Positions 1-9,735 of a stretch of DNA of 64,000 nt are shown piece after piece. The translations under genes were made by a program, and so were the position numbers. The first letter of the stretch is position 1. Each line of letters begins with the position of its first letter. Origin of the DNA: Tubiluchus corallicola (Eukaryota > Priapulida > Priapulimorpha > Priapulimorphida > Tubiluchidae); NCBI GenBank assembly GCA_030141605.1, contig JAQGDQ010000153.1, forward strand, positions 186,001 through 250,000, read 5' to 3'. The notes below the pieces were generated by a model. The model was not told where the DNA came from. It was given only the letters and a program-made list of their open reading frames with translations, and searched no databases.

Positions 1-1040
1 GCTGCAAATCTGGGAGTAGAACCCTCCATATGATTATTGTTGCCGTTCGTTGGAGATGCACGATGTGGAATAAAATGCGGAGCCATTGCACTCAAGTTTC
101 TCATCTGTCTACTGGGAGGCATATTTTCAGAGCGATTTTCATGTTTGAATTTTCGAAAGTCATGCATGAGTGGTTGTACACGTGTCTGATATATTTGTCT
201 CCAAACATCTACATAACGAGAAAAATGCGATGCTTCATGGCGACGCAGCACTTCCATATTCATCCAAGGCTTCTGCTGACCAATAAAGTGTACTACCTTG
301 ACATCTCTTTCAAACCGGCGCATTGCAGCAATGTAACCATACCTTGCATCATCATCAACATTGACCATATTGTAAGTATATGGAAGATGTTTGTCGAAAT
401 CGCCTGCCCATTTACGGAAAAACATATTCAGCAGTCCCTGATCACCTCCATCAAAGCTACCATTTTGACAAGCAAATGCTAGTAACTGTTCATATGGTGT
501 CACATCCGGCTTAAACACGAAAACACCAGAATTGAATAAGTCTGGCCAGTCAACGTCAGGAGCTGCGGATAATTCCTGCCTCTGAAATAAATCATCTATG
601 TTTGCCATAACCAAAGTGTCAGCATCAAGGAAAACACATTTACTAAACTGTGTAAGTTTCCAGCAATGCAGTTTCGTGAAACTCACACCCAGCTCAGGTC
701 GTCCCTATGCACTTAGATTTTCATGATCCAAACTGTCAATGATGTCAAAGGTCTCCACCTGATCAAAAGTCTTTTGAAGAAGACCCTTCACCTGGTCAGA
801 CACATCAGCAGATATCAGGATTACTAACTGTCGTTGTGTGCCAGTCTGCTTCAATGAATTGGCAAGTACCATAGCAGCTGTTGCATACTGATCGTTGGTT
901 GCTAGCATAACATAAGCCTCGTCTACTGATATTCTATCACACAATGAAGACTTCTTAAACCATTCTGTCACTTTAGTTTTACATGCAACTTTGTCAAATT
1001 TAACTTTAAAAAACTTTTCTGGCTTGCAGTCAGTTTATCA
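1..1040 (-). pseudogene. Glycogenin-like relic (intronless, internal stop), runs off the left edge
   Basis: The minus strand reads as a glycogenin glycosyltransferase, the self-glucosylating primer of glycogen synthesis (GT8 family, cytosolic). Visible landmarks in order are an N-terminal VMLATND stretch near 920, the metal-binding DAD of FLDADTLV near 610-640, FNSGVFVFKP near 505-530, GGDQGLLN near 440, a Tyr-rich ARYGYIAAM at the position of the autoglucosylated tyrosine near 325, and VVHFIGQQKPW near 275. The reading frame is open except for a TAG at 705-707, between the NLSA and RPELGV segments. No ATG is seen at the family's usual start; the frame extends upstream to about 1040, where it collides with the SAP ORF in another frame. 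About 1 kb has no intron, unlike every other housekeeping gene here, so a retrocopy is likely. A sequencing error making the TAG cannot be excluded. The C-terminal part continues beyond base 1. Confidence 0.8.
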
Positions 1041-1492
1041 ATATCACTTCCCAAATTACTCTCATTTTCAAGCCGCTTTTGCTTCACTTTTAGTGCTTGC
1101 AGTTTTAATTCACACTCCTGAATTTTTAATTCATTGTCCTTGAGTTTGCGAGAATTCTCAGAAAGCTTCCCACCAGTTTTAAAACTCGAGTAACCACTTT
1201 TGGAAATTCTCGACCGAGTGTTTGTGGTGTGTTGCTCCCCCATGCTACCTGTAGCATGTAGCTGCTGCATGTGGCTGACTGTAGCTTCGGCCTTGAAACT
1301 ACCTGTGGGGGGTGGGCTGTCCACTGCTGGCACATGATGAGCAATAATTCTCTCCACTAGTTCAGCTTTAATTCCACCAACTGCTAAGCCTTTCTGACGA
1401 AGTATTTCTTTTAATTGTTCTCTGGTTTTTGTTTTCAGTTCTTCTTCTGTGTATTGCTTTTCAGCCAGTTCATAAAATTTAGGCTCTACCAT
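968..1492 (-). CDS. SAP-domain protein with coiled coil, 174 aa, function unknown
   Basis: The ORF starts at ATG 1492-1490; the frame is open a few codons further up but without another ATG. Residues about 15-52 form a SAP motif, a helix-turn-helix DNA-binding module usually found in chromatin proteins: acidic start, REQLKEILRQKGL, then GGIKAELVERI. Residues about 110-155 are a Lys/Glu/Leu-rich heptad-like stretch that probably forms a coiled coil. The 3' end overlaps the glycogenin-like frame by roughly 70 bases in a different frame, and both lie on the same strand without introns. This could be the 5' part of one chimeric retrocopy whose frame later shifted, or an independent ORF, possibly of retroelement origin. 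The SAP assignment is firm; the gene's status is not. Confidence 0.55.
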   Translation of the reverse strand: MVEPKFYELAEKQYTEEELKTKTREQLKEILRQKGLAVGGIKAELVERIIAHHVPAVDSPPPTGSFKAEATVSHMQQLHATGSMGEQHTTNTRSRISKSGYSSFKTGGKLSENSRKLKDNELKIQECELKLQALKVKQKRLENESNLGSDIDKLTASQKSFLKLNLTKLHVKLK

Positions 1493-1501
1493 TATAAACA
1501 A

Positions 1502-2924
1502 GCTGTGAAAAATTTATACTAGACAAATAAACCAGTTACTGCTGAATCTAGGTCACAGAACTCAAACCAGGTATTGCAGATTTTCAATGCCACTGTCTGA
1601 TCAACACCAGGCTTGTAGGCTGTACAGCTTGTCCTGTATAACAAATGCAGTCATCATTGCTGTCCATGTCTGACTTTGTACTCAGCAAACCTTCTCCTGT
1701 CCTGTAGTTTTCCCAACAAGAATGGTAGAAGGATATAAAACTGTGAGAGACTACTACTTCATGATGCCCAAAGTCAAAAATTCATGTTTGAGTAGCTTTA
1801 TTACGTTTTATCTGTAAAAAAATATAACAAAATATAACAAACTAATTTGAGCCAAAAAGAAAACAAAGAAATTAATAATAAAGTGAGACTGAATAATCAA
1901 AATAAACTTACATCATGGCTCTACTACTCTTGACAAATAAATGGTTTAACTGAGACAAAACAACAACAACAACTCTCTTAGCCAAGAACAGACTGCCAAC
2001 TAACCAGGTAAACTAGCTCTGTCAATAGAGCATGACAGAAAGAAGCCAAGTCAAGACTTACATATGAATGCAGTTAAAGGACAGTATAGGGGGTTTACAG
2101 AATAAGAGAACACTGAACTAATAAAATAACCCAAAATCCTTCACAGTGAACATATTTATTTAATATTTGGTTCAATTGCTTCTATGTTGCAAATTAAATT
2201 ATAGGTTTGATAGTTCATAATATATGTAACAGGTGGAGCCTGTACATAACTGATAAATATTTTGCAGGCTGTCACAGTGTGCCTACTGATGCAAATACAT
2301 AGTTTCTTAAGATGTCATAAGTACAAGATGCAAACTTGTTTCCAAAATACAAACTGTTTTTTTAATACATATGCATATGCTACATGATTGTTTTATTTAA
2401 CATATCATTAAGTGCATTGCTTGCAGCATGAGTAATTGGGCTGCATTTTTCATACCAACACAGTTAAATGCACTCATTAAATTTCTTTGTGGCAAAATGT
2501 TATACATGCATTACCTCTACAGTCTGAGTTAACAGGCTTCCCAACATTTTGTTTTTAAAGAAAAAAGGTTAGGTCTAGTGGGTCTAATTAAGTGAAGTAA
2601 ATAACGTAATTTTGAAAAAATTATATTCTGCTTGTGGTTCTTTGTGAAGTTACATGCAACAAGCACCAATCTAGTTATAAAGTAAACAAAGATATAACAT
2701 AGTTAAAACTACCAATTGAAATGGTGTAGCACCATTTTTGATTTCTATATATATTTGGTTGCAGTTTCGCTGTAGCATAAGTGACATTGACATGTCGTAC
2801 GCGCATAAAGAGACTACATGTTAGGCGAGTCATAAACACTGAAACGTAAAAATGGTGCTTTACCTATAAACCACTAAGTGTAGTTGTGGTCGCAATGAAT
2901 TGTAACTAAGCTCTAATTTTGCAG
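1502..2924. other. No gene recognised
   Basis: AT-rich sequence between the SAP ORF and the first recognised exon on the plus strand. It probably belongs to an intron or the 5' region of the next gene, because the exon ending at 3067 begins with a splice acceptor and its upstream exons are not identified here. Confidence 0.5.
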
Positions 2925-5900
2925 CAGCATCAGAAAATGGTGCGACTAGTCCGGATCCAACGAGTAGCTCAGATGATCAGCTAACTATTGCTGAACCAGC
3001 ATTGCCAAGCGTGTTGGGACCGCAAAAGAAGCGGGACCGCAAGGCAACCAAGTATGCCCTATGCAAGGTAATGGGTGTGATGTTGATATATTGACTTTTT
3101 TTGTTTTTAACATGAAGTGTAAAGCCTGAAATTCTACAACCTCTAAATTGAACTTAGGAAATTAGGTGATCTAATGTGTTAGTATTGTTACTCACTCACC
3201 ATTCATACTCTAAACAAACCCGATTTGCTTGCCATGCAGTGGAATCTGGAACTTGTTTGTAATTTTACTACAACAAATCCTCGCTTAACATTAGTAAATA
3301 ATGAATTTTGGCCAAAACACCTGGTGCTAATCAAATTATTGTAAACAAAGCTATTTTCTTTATTCAGTAATGTGACTGAATGAATTCTAATGGTATATCA
3401 CTTCAATAAGTTTTGCTTGAATAGCTGAAACACTTTATGAGTTTTAATTCTGGAACTATTTTTCCAGTGACAATGTAATATTGATTTAATTTCAAGTACA
3501 GGCTTTTACAAGTTTTTTCTTGTTTTACACTTGTTTTGTCCTTATGACCGCAAGGCAACCAAGTATGCCCTATGCAAGGTAATGGGTGTGATGTTGATAT
3601 ATTGACTTTTTTTAACATGAAGTGTAAAGCCTGAAATTCTACAACCTCTAAATTGAACTTAGGAAATTAGGTGATCTAATGTGTTAGTATTGTTACTCGC
3701 TTACCATTCATACTCTAAACAAACCCGATTTGGTTGCCATGCAGTGGAATCTGGAACTTGTTTGTCATTTTACTACAACAAATCCTCGCTTAACTTTAGT
3801 AAATAATGAATTTCAGGCAAAACACCTGGTGCTAATCAAATTATTGTAAACAAAGCTATTTTCTTTATTCAGTAATGTGACTGAATGAATTCTAATGGTA
3901 TATCTCTTCAATAAGTTTTGCTTGAATAGCTGAAACACTTTATGAGTTTTAATTCTGGAACTATTTTTCCAGTGACAATGTAATATTGATTTAATTTCAA
4001 GTACAGTCTAACCTCGTTATCTCGCCCCCGTCCGTCTAAGGCAAATTTTTGGCGAGAGGCGAGTATGGCGAGATAACGGGAACATAACGAAGTTAGTCTA
4101 TATGTATATACACACTGTACATAATAGTTGATTAACATAGTGTTCCTCTATGTACATATAAAATATATTTCGCATTAAGGTACCAATCAACATTAAATCA
4201 GAAATGAAAAAATGTCATAAAAATAATCTTAGAATGTTACTTTTTTATTTAAAAAACCTTTTTCGAGTATACACTTAAATGCAATAAACTTAGCAAAAGA
4301 TTTAGAAATGTTCACAAATGACTTACTGACGACTGAAATAATTCAGAAGAGACGACTGTTTCATTGATGATACACGCAAGCAGTCAACACGACGTTTAAT
4401 CAAACACAATCCTTGAATATCGTCGCTTGTGACTCTGTCAGACTGTTCAAAGTATCGCATCTGTGTGTCGACAGCTGCTGCTGCCTGGTCAAATTTCGCA
4501 CTAAATACAGTAGCACTCCCCTAATCTAATCCTGGTGAGACACACACTACATTAATTCTATGTCTACACTCTGTTTATCGAGTACAGCAGCATTGTCTAC
4601 ATACCGCGGTTATATTGATCGACACACGGTATATGTATTGATCGATTCACCTCTGAGTTTGTCTGTTTGGCGACATAACGAATATAGTTTACATAAGCAC
4701 TCATCCTAGCATGATGTGGCGAGGGCGAGAAGCGAGGGTGGCGACTTAACGAGGTAAATATCAAAGCAGGAAATCCGTCCTGGTACTTTCTATGGCGAGA
4801 GACAAGTTTGGCAGCATAACGAGGGGCGAGATAACGAGGTTAGAGTGTACAGGCTTTTATAAGTGTTTTCTTGTTTTGTCCTTATGACAGTTGTAAATGC
4901 TAAACACAACTGAAAGACTATTGGTAGGTGAATACACTTCAAATGTAGATGCTAATTGATCCTCCCTGTACAAACATTTAGGGAGAATTCTGTTTCAAAA
5001 ATGACAATATTCGTGTTATCTTTGTGTCATAACCATAGAAATTCGCAGTATCTCAGACAGACATTAATACATTAACACACAAGATGTACTTTTCTAGCAG
5101 CTTTTTTAATTGGTACCCATCCACTAAACATTTTTGGCTTAGATCAGTTAAAAAAGTCGTCGATAAAATGAAATACATGTCGTTAAATGAGAAATTAGAT
5201 GGAAATAAATGTTTTGCATCTGTAAAACAAATTGGTAATCCATAACAATGTTATTGCAGCTACAGCCTTAATTAATCAAGAATCTACCTTGCATATATTG
5301 ATGTCTAAGTTTTGCATTTTTTAGTTTTTAGAATTGTAAATGTATGGATTATGCTGAGGATTAAGCACTGTATATTTTATTTGTGATTGTTTAGGAAGAG
5401 CAAGAAAAACAAGTTGAAGCAGAGGAAGGAAAAATACCTGCTAAGTTAAAGCTAAAATTGAAGAGAGGGCGGAAGCCCAAATGTAATGGTTCGTCATCAA
5501 AAGATGTGTCAGGTAAGTTTGTTCATGATTGTTTTTTGGAGCTTAATCTTTTTGCTATCTTGATTCCTTGATAAAACAAGTTTGTTTGTGAAGTGTTAGC
5601 AGATATCTCAAGTTTTCTGGTTTTACTCTGAGTATTTTGGTTATTACCATTTTCTCACAATCTCCTGATACACCTTTAATTTCTCACAGGAAAACAAAAG
5701 TAGCAGTACTTTTCTTTGTGTAAAACCCAGACTCAAAACAAAATATAAGTGCTAATTCATATGATAGAATGAAAAAAAATTTAAGCTGTAGTTACTTTTG
5801 ATTTCCTCAGCGCACTAGTGTAGAAACATGTGCAAGGAATGGCTGCAGATCAGAACAGCATGATCTAGCAAGTCTTCTGCGAATAACATGCGCTGAGCTG

Positions 5901-6363
5901 CAGCAGCAACAACCGAGTTCTAAAATATACATTTAGTATTTTGTGAACTCTTAGCTGGTTAACTTTAAATGTGAAGACAACATTTTGACTACAATAGTGT
6001 GCATTTAGTTTATTCGTATTTAGGAAATATGTATCTTCCATTAAACGCATTTTTCATCAACATTTACACTTACTTTTCAGTGTAATTAGAATACAACACC
6101 TCAACACTCATGAGTTTAATGCGTAGCTTTTATTATTGTTATTTATTATTAACATTTACAGTGCCTTCTATTGCGTATCAACACTTCAGAAAACTGTGAA
6201 AGAGCAAATCCAATTCACCTCTGAAATGTAACTGTTAGTGTGTTAGTAGTAAAACTCTGCTCTGTTTTGCAAATTTCTAGGTGAGGCTCAACCATCTCCA
6301 CAGCAAGAACCAGCGCCTCTGCCAGCCACGATTAAAAATCCCGATGTGCCTGCAACAACGTAG
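2925..6363 (+). CDS. C-terminal three exons of a basic protein with an AT-hook-like motif
   Basis: Three exons join in frame: 2925-3067 (acceptor TTTTGCAG, donor AAG/GTAATG, phase 0), 5395-5512 (acceptor TTTAG, donor CAG/GTAAG, phase 1) and 6281-6363 (acceptor TTTCTAG, stop TAG). The encoded tail has an acidic/Ser-rich segment (SSSDDQ), a basic patch (PQKKRDRKATK), a Glu-rich stretch, then KLKLKLKRGRKPK, whose RGRKP core resembles an AT-hook, and ends in a Pro-rich tail (PAPLPATIKN...). This composition suggests a nuclear chromatin-associated protein, but I cannot name the family. The 5' exons are missing: the first exon listed has no usable ATG and opens with an acceptor. The intron 3068-5394 contains a tandem duplication carrying a copy of the exon end plus its donor, and a pogo-type insertion. 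Confidence 0.6.
3035..4886 (+). repeat. Tandem duplication (about 511 bp unit) including an exon end and splice donor
   Basis: Bases 3035-3545 are repeated at 3546-4003 and continue at 4850-4886. The copies are nearly identical over several hundred bases, with small indels and substitutions. Each starts with the same 33 exon bases followed by GTAATGGGTG. The second copy is interrupted by a TA-flanked element at 4004-4847. The duplicated exon piece (3546-3578) has a donor but no acceptor, so it should act at most as a decoy donor. Confidence 0.9.
4004..4847. mobile_element. Nonautonomous pogo/Tigger-type (Tc1-mariner) element
   Basis: The left end reads CAGTCTAACCTCGTTATCTC and the reverse complement of the right end reads CACTCTAACCTCGTTATCTC, so the terminal inverted repeats match almost perfectly over more than 20 bases. 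TA dinucleotides flank both ends (4002-4003 and 4848-4849). The CAGTNNAACCTCG terminus with a TA target site is typical of the pogo branch. Variants of GGCGAGATAACGAGG recur inside both ends as subterminal repeats. No transposase ORF is present in the 844 bp. The insertion splits the second copy of the tandem duplication, which continues across it. Confidence 0.88.
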
Positions 6364-8104
6364 CAATAAGAAAATGCGTTGAAGCATTTGAATCCAATTA
6401 TCTGTTTTCAAGCCAGAATTGCTGCAATTTTTACTATAGCCAATTTAAATGTACATGAATTTTTTTTCAAGTATAGTGGTAAAGTGTAACATCTGTTTTA
6501 TCAAATGTATGATTTGTAAAAATTATAGATTTTGTGCAGTACAGTTTTAAATGTTGGGCACCACTTTGCAAGCTCATAAAATCTGGTGGTGTTTATATTT
6601 AGAAGGTAATATACAGTCCACAAAATTGCATTGTATCAAATGCAGTAAACAACTTGAGTATGTACCAAATGCATTTGACCAAGCTTTTATGATTCTTTCA
6701 TTCATTTGTTTACAGTTATTATCAAGGAAAGTTGTTCACAGTACTTTGATTGGTTTTATTATCTCACTGAATGAGTGTTTTATAACGAAAATCATTAAGC
6801 TGATGCATTTTATACATGGCAACATTAATCCCAAATGAAAATTTTAAAGGAGTATTATATTACACATACTGAAACATAAAATTATTGTACTTCCCACAGT
6901 TAGCTCTGTTATTGTCATGACTTAAACTTTTAACTGATCACAAACAATAAATCCTAAACAAACTGTGTTAATGTTAATACAGATAGATAGTAGGGTCATA
7001 TATCAATTTTTTCCACTTTGACTATTACAGCAAATAAATTTCAAGTTGCAGAACGCAGGATATGCTAACGCCTATATTTTTATACAATCTTGAAATGCCT
7101 AGTTCATTAATATGATTACAATAATTAATTTCGTTAGTACTTTATCAACATTTACTACATTAGCATAATGAATGTTGTACATCATTTGGGATACTAATTA
7201 TGTATATAACACAGAAGATATGTAGCAGTCGAACACAACACAGTAATTTTCGAATTTTAACTGCAGTTGTAATATGTTGTCCACATTCACCTCATTTTAC
7301 TGGTAGTACGTGTACTTCTGAAATGTGATGGCAATAGTAATTGTACATATATATAACATATGTTATATTGTAACAGGTTTAGTATAACACTAACTTTCAT
7401 TGTGATTGCTTGATGTATTTTTACAGTGCTATATTTAGTCTATTACATCTTTAGCATGTTCATTGCAATTGAATTGTTTCTTTGACTTTACCTGACGTGT
7501 TTTAGACAGTTTTACCAGTTCGTTTTGATTTTAAGCAGTTTTGTAAAAGTCTTTGTATATATTTTATGTGTTCAAAAGTAGAAAATTGTCTTCATTTTAC
7601 TGCAGTTGTCTCTTATTAAACAAGTTATATTCTCATTTGTATATTTTTTCTTTCTTCTTTAGATATTTCTGAACTATCCACATCTTAATTACAAATTTAG
7701 AGTAAACATTGTCTTGGCAAGCAAAGGCAACAACTGTAACAATTTTCTAATTTTGTAGTAGTAATTACTGCAAAATAATTTGCCTTAGCTGTAATTTTAT
7801 TGGTGCTTGTTTTGTACACAATTTTTTAAATGTAAACACTCATACTAAAGTACACTTCAGCTGCTACGGTTTTCCTTATGTTTATGATACAAATTACTTT
7901 ATGCTCAGCTAAGCTGCAGGTTGCTAAAGCCTGTTGTTGCAAGTCATGCATGCTGTTGTACAGTATCACTAGTTATTAACAATAATTACAGGCATTTGAC
8001 CTTCTAGTGCCTGAATAGAGAAAAATTTGATAAACGTTCTTTACATTCATACCATTTGTTACTTTTTATACATATAATGTAACAATAAAGTTTCATGAAA
8101 ATTG
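6364..8104. other. 3' flank, no gene recognised
   Basis: AT-rich DNA after the stop at 6363. It probably includes the 3' UTR of the AT-hook-like gene. Short open frames such as 6551-6838 have no recognisable motif. Confidence 0.5.
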
Positions 8105-9393
8105 ATGAAACCCTTTCCAAAATGGCACAATGTTCCCATATGGGAGCATTAGGCATTGCCACACAAAAATAATACAAGCTGTATTTTTAATTGTGTCACT
8201 TCTGTAATTCAATAGATTCAATGCAGCTTGTGTGACACTAATAGATAATGTTATTTAGGGCTTTCCAGTTGCTGAAAATTTCACTGCACCAAAATTGTGT
8301 AGACATATGCTGTACAAATTAAAAATTTGTCAGCTAATATAGCTTATAATTTTTTTCTGAAACAAGCACTTGCTGTTAATAACAATGTTAGGACAATGAT
8401 CAATTGTTTCAACTATAAACAATCGGTAACTAGACAATGGAAAGCAGTGAAAAATTTAGTTGTATTTATACTACTACCAGGGCCATTATATGCCACAGTC
8501 TGGAAAGTGCAAGGCTTTTATTTTATGATTTTACAATGAATTTTCAAAGTTTTTACGGAACGCATGGCGACCCCAAGAATAGTACAAAGGCTGCCTGAAG
8601 CTTTAGAAGGCGATAATGTTGACGAAATTATACTACTTCCACCAGATGCTGGTGATGCTGCAGTGGATAGTGATGTTGAAGAAGATACAGATCTTTCACA
8701 ACCAGCAGGGATGTTAGAAGTGTACGAAAGCCTAAGCGATGAAGAGGATGTGGATGCAGATAAAGATGTAGAAGAAGGAACAAATAGGTGAAGGCAGGCA
8801 TACAAGCGTGCATTTTCTCATTCCATTGGAGATGTGCCAGTTGGAAATGCGATTGAAAAATATCCACTTTAAGCTGATATGTCACCTTCACAATTGTGGA
8901 ATATTTTCTGGGATGATGACATGATGAAAAGCAATATTGAGCAGACCATCCTCTATGCAAGAAGATATAAGAATGATCACAACTTTGGATTAGACCGAGC
9001 AAACTTGCAGCGATTTCTAGGTATCATATTATTCTCTGGTTGCCACACTGTGCCATCTGAGAGAACCTACTGGAGTAACCATGTGGACACAGAAGTACCA
9101 TACAACCAGATATGTTACCTGTGTGCACAAAAATACTTTTGTCTGAAGAGTATGTTGTTGTAGAGTTATGAAAATAAGTTTCAAAACTGTTAAAAATGAT
9201 AAAAATAGACACAAAAATAAGACTAACAAGGTATCGTTGAAAATTACAAAATGCTATCCTGAGCATACATCTAGAAACAGTGTTCTTGCTTAATAACTCA
9301 AGCTAGCCTAATAACTTCTTCAATTTCGAAATTTTTTTACAGTACCTGGAACTTGATGTTCCCATATGGGAACACTAGGCACTAAAAGGTTAA
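8105..9393 (+). mobile_element. Degraded piggyBac-type DNA transposon
   Basis: The right end carries ...CACTAGGCACTAAAAGG followed by TTAA at 9390-9393, the target site of piggyBac elements. The left end (8105-8150) is an imperfect inverted copy. Both ends share the palindrome TTCCCATATGGGA (around 8132 and 9360) next to a TTAGGCA/CTAGGCA motif. Between them lies a decayed transposase frame on the plus strand. The left TTAA has degenerated to about ATGAAA. At roughly 1.3 kb the element is far shorter than a full piggyBac, so most of the catalytic core is deleted. Confidence 0.75.
8564..9163 (+). pseudogene. piggyBac-type transposase fragment with in-frame stops
   Basis: One frame runs from ATG 8564 to 9163 but is broken by TGA at 8789-8791 and a TAA near 8870. 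The first part is strongly acidic (EEDTDLSQ, SDEEDVDADKDVEEG), as in the N-terminal region of piggyBac transposases. The last part (from 8879) resembles the start of the DDE_Tnp_1_7 domain: SPSQLWNIFWDDD, then RFLGIILFSGCHTVPSERTYWS, which matches the family pattern of an FLGI helix followed by P..R.YWS. None of the catalytic aspartate motifs further downstream is present. It is a dead remnant. Confidence 0.8.
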
Positions 9394-9395
9394 GG

Positions 9396-9735
9396 TCACC
9401 TTTTGGCCATAAAGCAATTGCGGATGTAAACCATTTCATTTTTTATTTTAGTAAAACAGTGCATGGCTTCCACATTGTCAGATTTTGCTTGAAAATGAAA
9501 CACTGCCAAATAGGTAAAATAAATTATTTCACAATATTTTCATCTTACTTCACAATGTCAAATTAGTTCGTTACAACGTAAAAATGAAAACCACAATTTT
9601 GCAGAATAATGTTGAATTAGATTGCTAATATGTAAAAATGAAAGCCACAGTTTTGCAGAATAATGTGCACCTTACAATCTATAAAGTATGACACTTTATG
9701 ATCTCTAAAAGCATGACCTATAACAGGCTACGAAG
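9396..9735. other. 3' flank of GRPEL1, no other gene seen
   Basis: AT-rich sequence between the piggyBac relic and the GRPEL1 stop codon. A short motif (ATGAAAnCCACAnTTTTGCAGAATAATG) occurs twice near 9583 and 9638, a small local duplication. It probably contains the GRPEL1 3' UTR. Confidence 0.45.

Noticed and set aside
30-482. 150-codon plus-strand open frame
   Set aside because: It is the antisense shadow of the glycogenin-like frame and has no motif of its own.
8518-9002. Ser/Leu-rich minus-strand frames
   Set aside because: They are antisense to the acidic N-terminal part of the piggyBac transposase relic.
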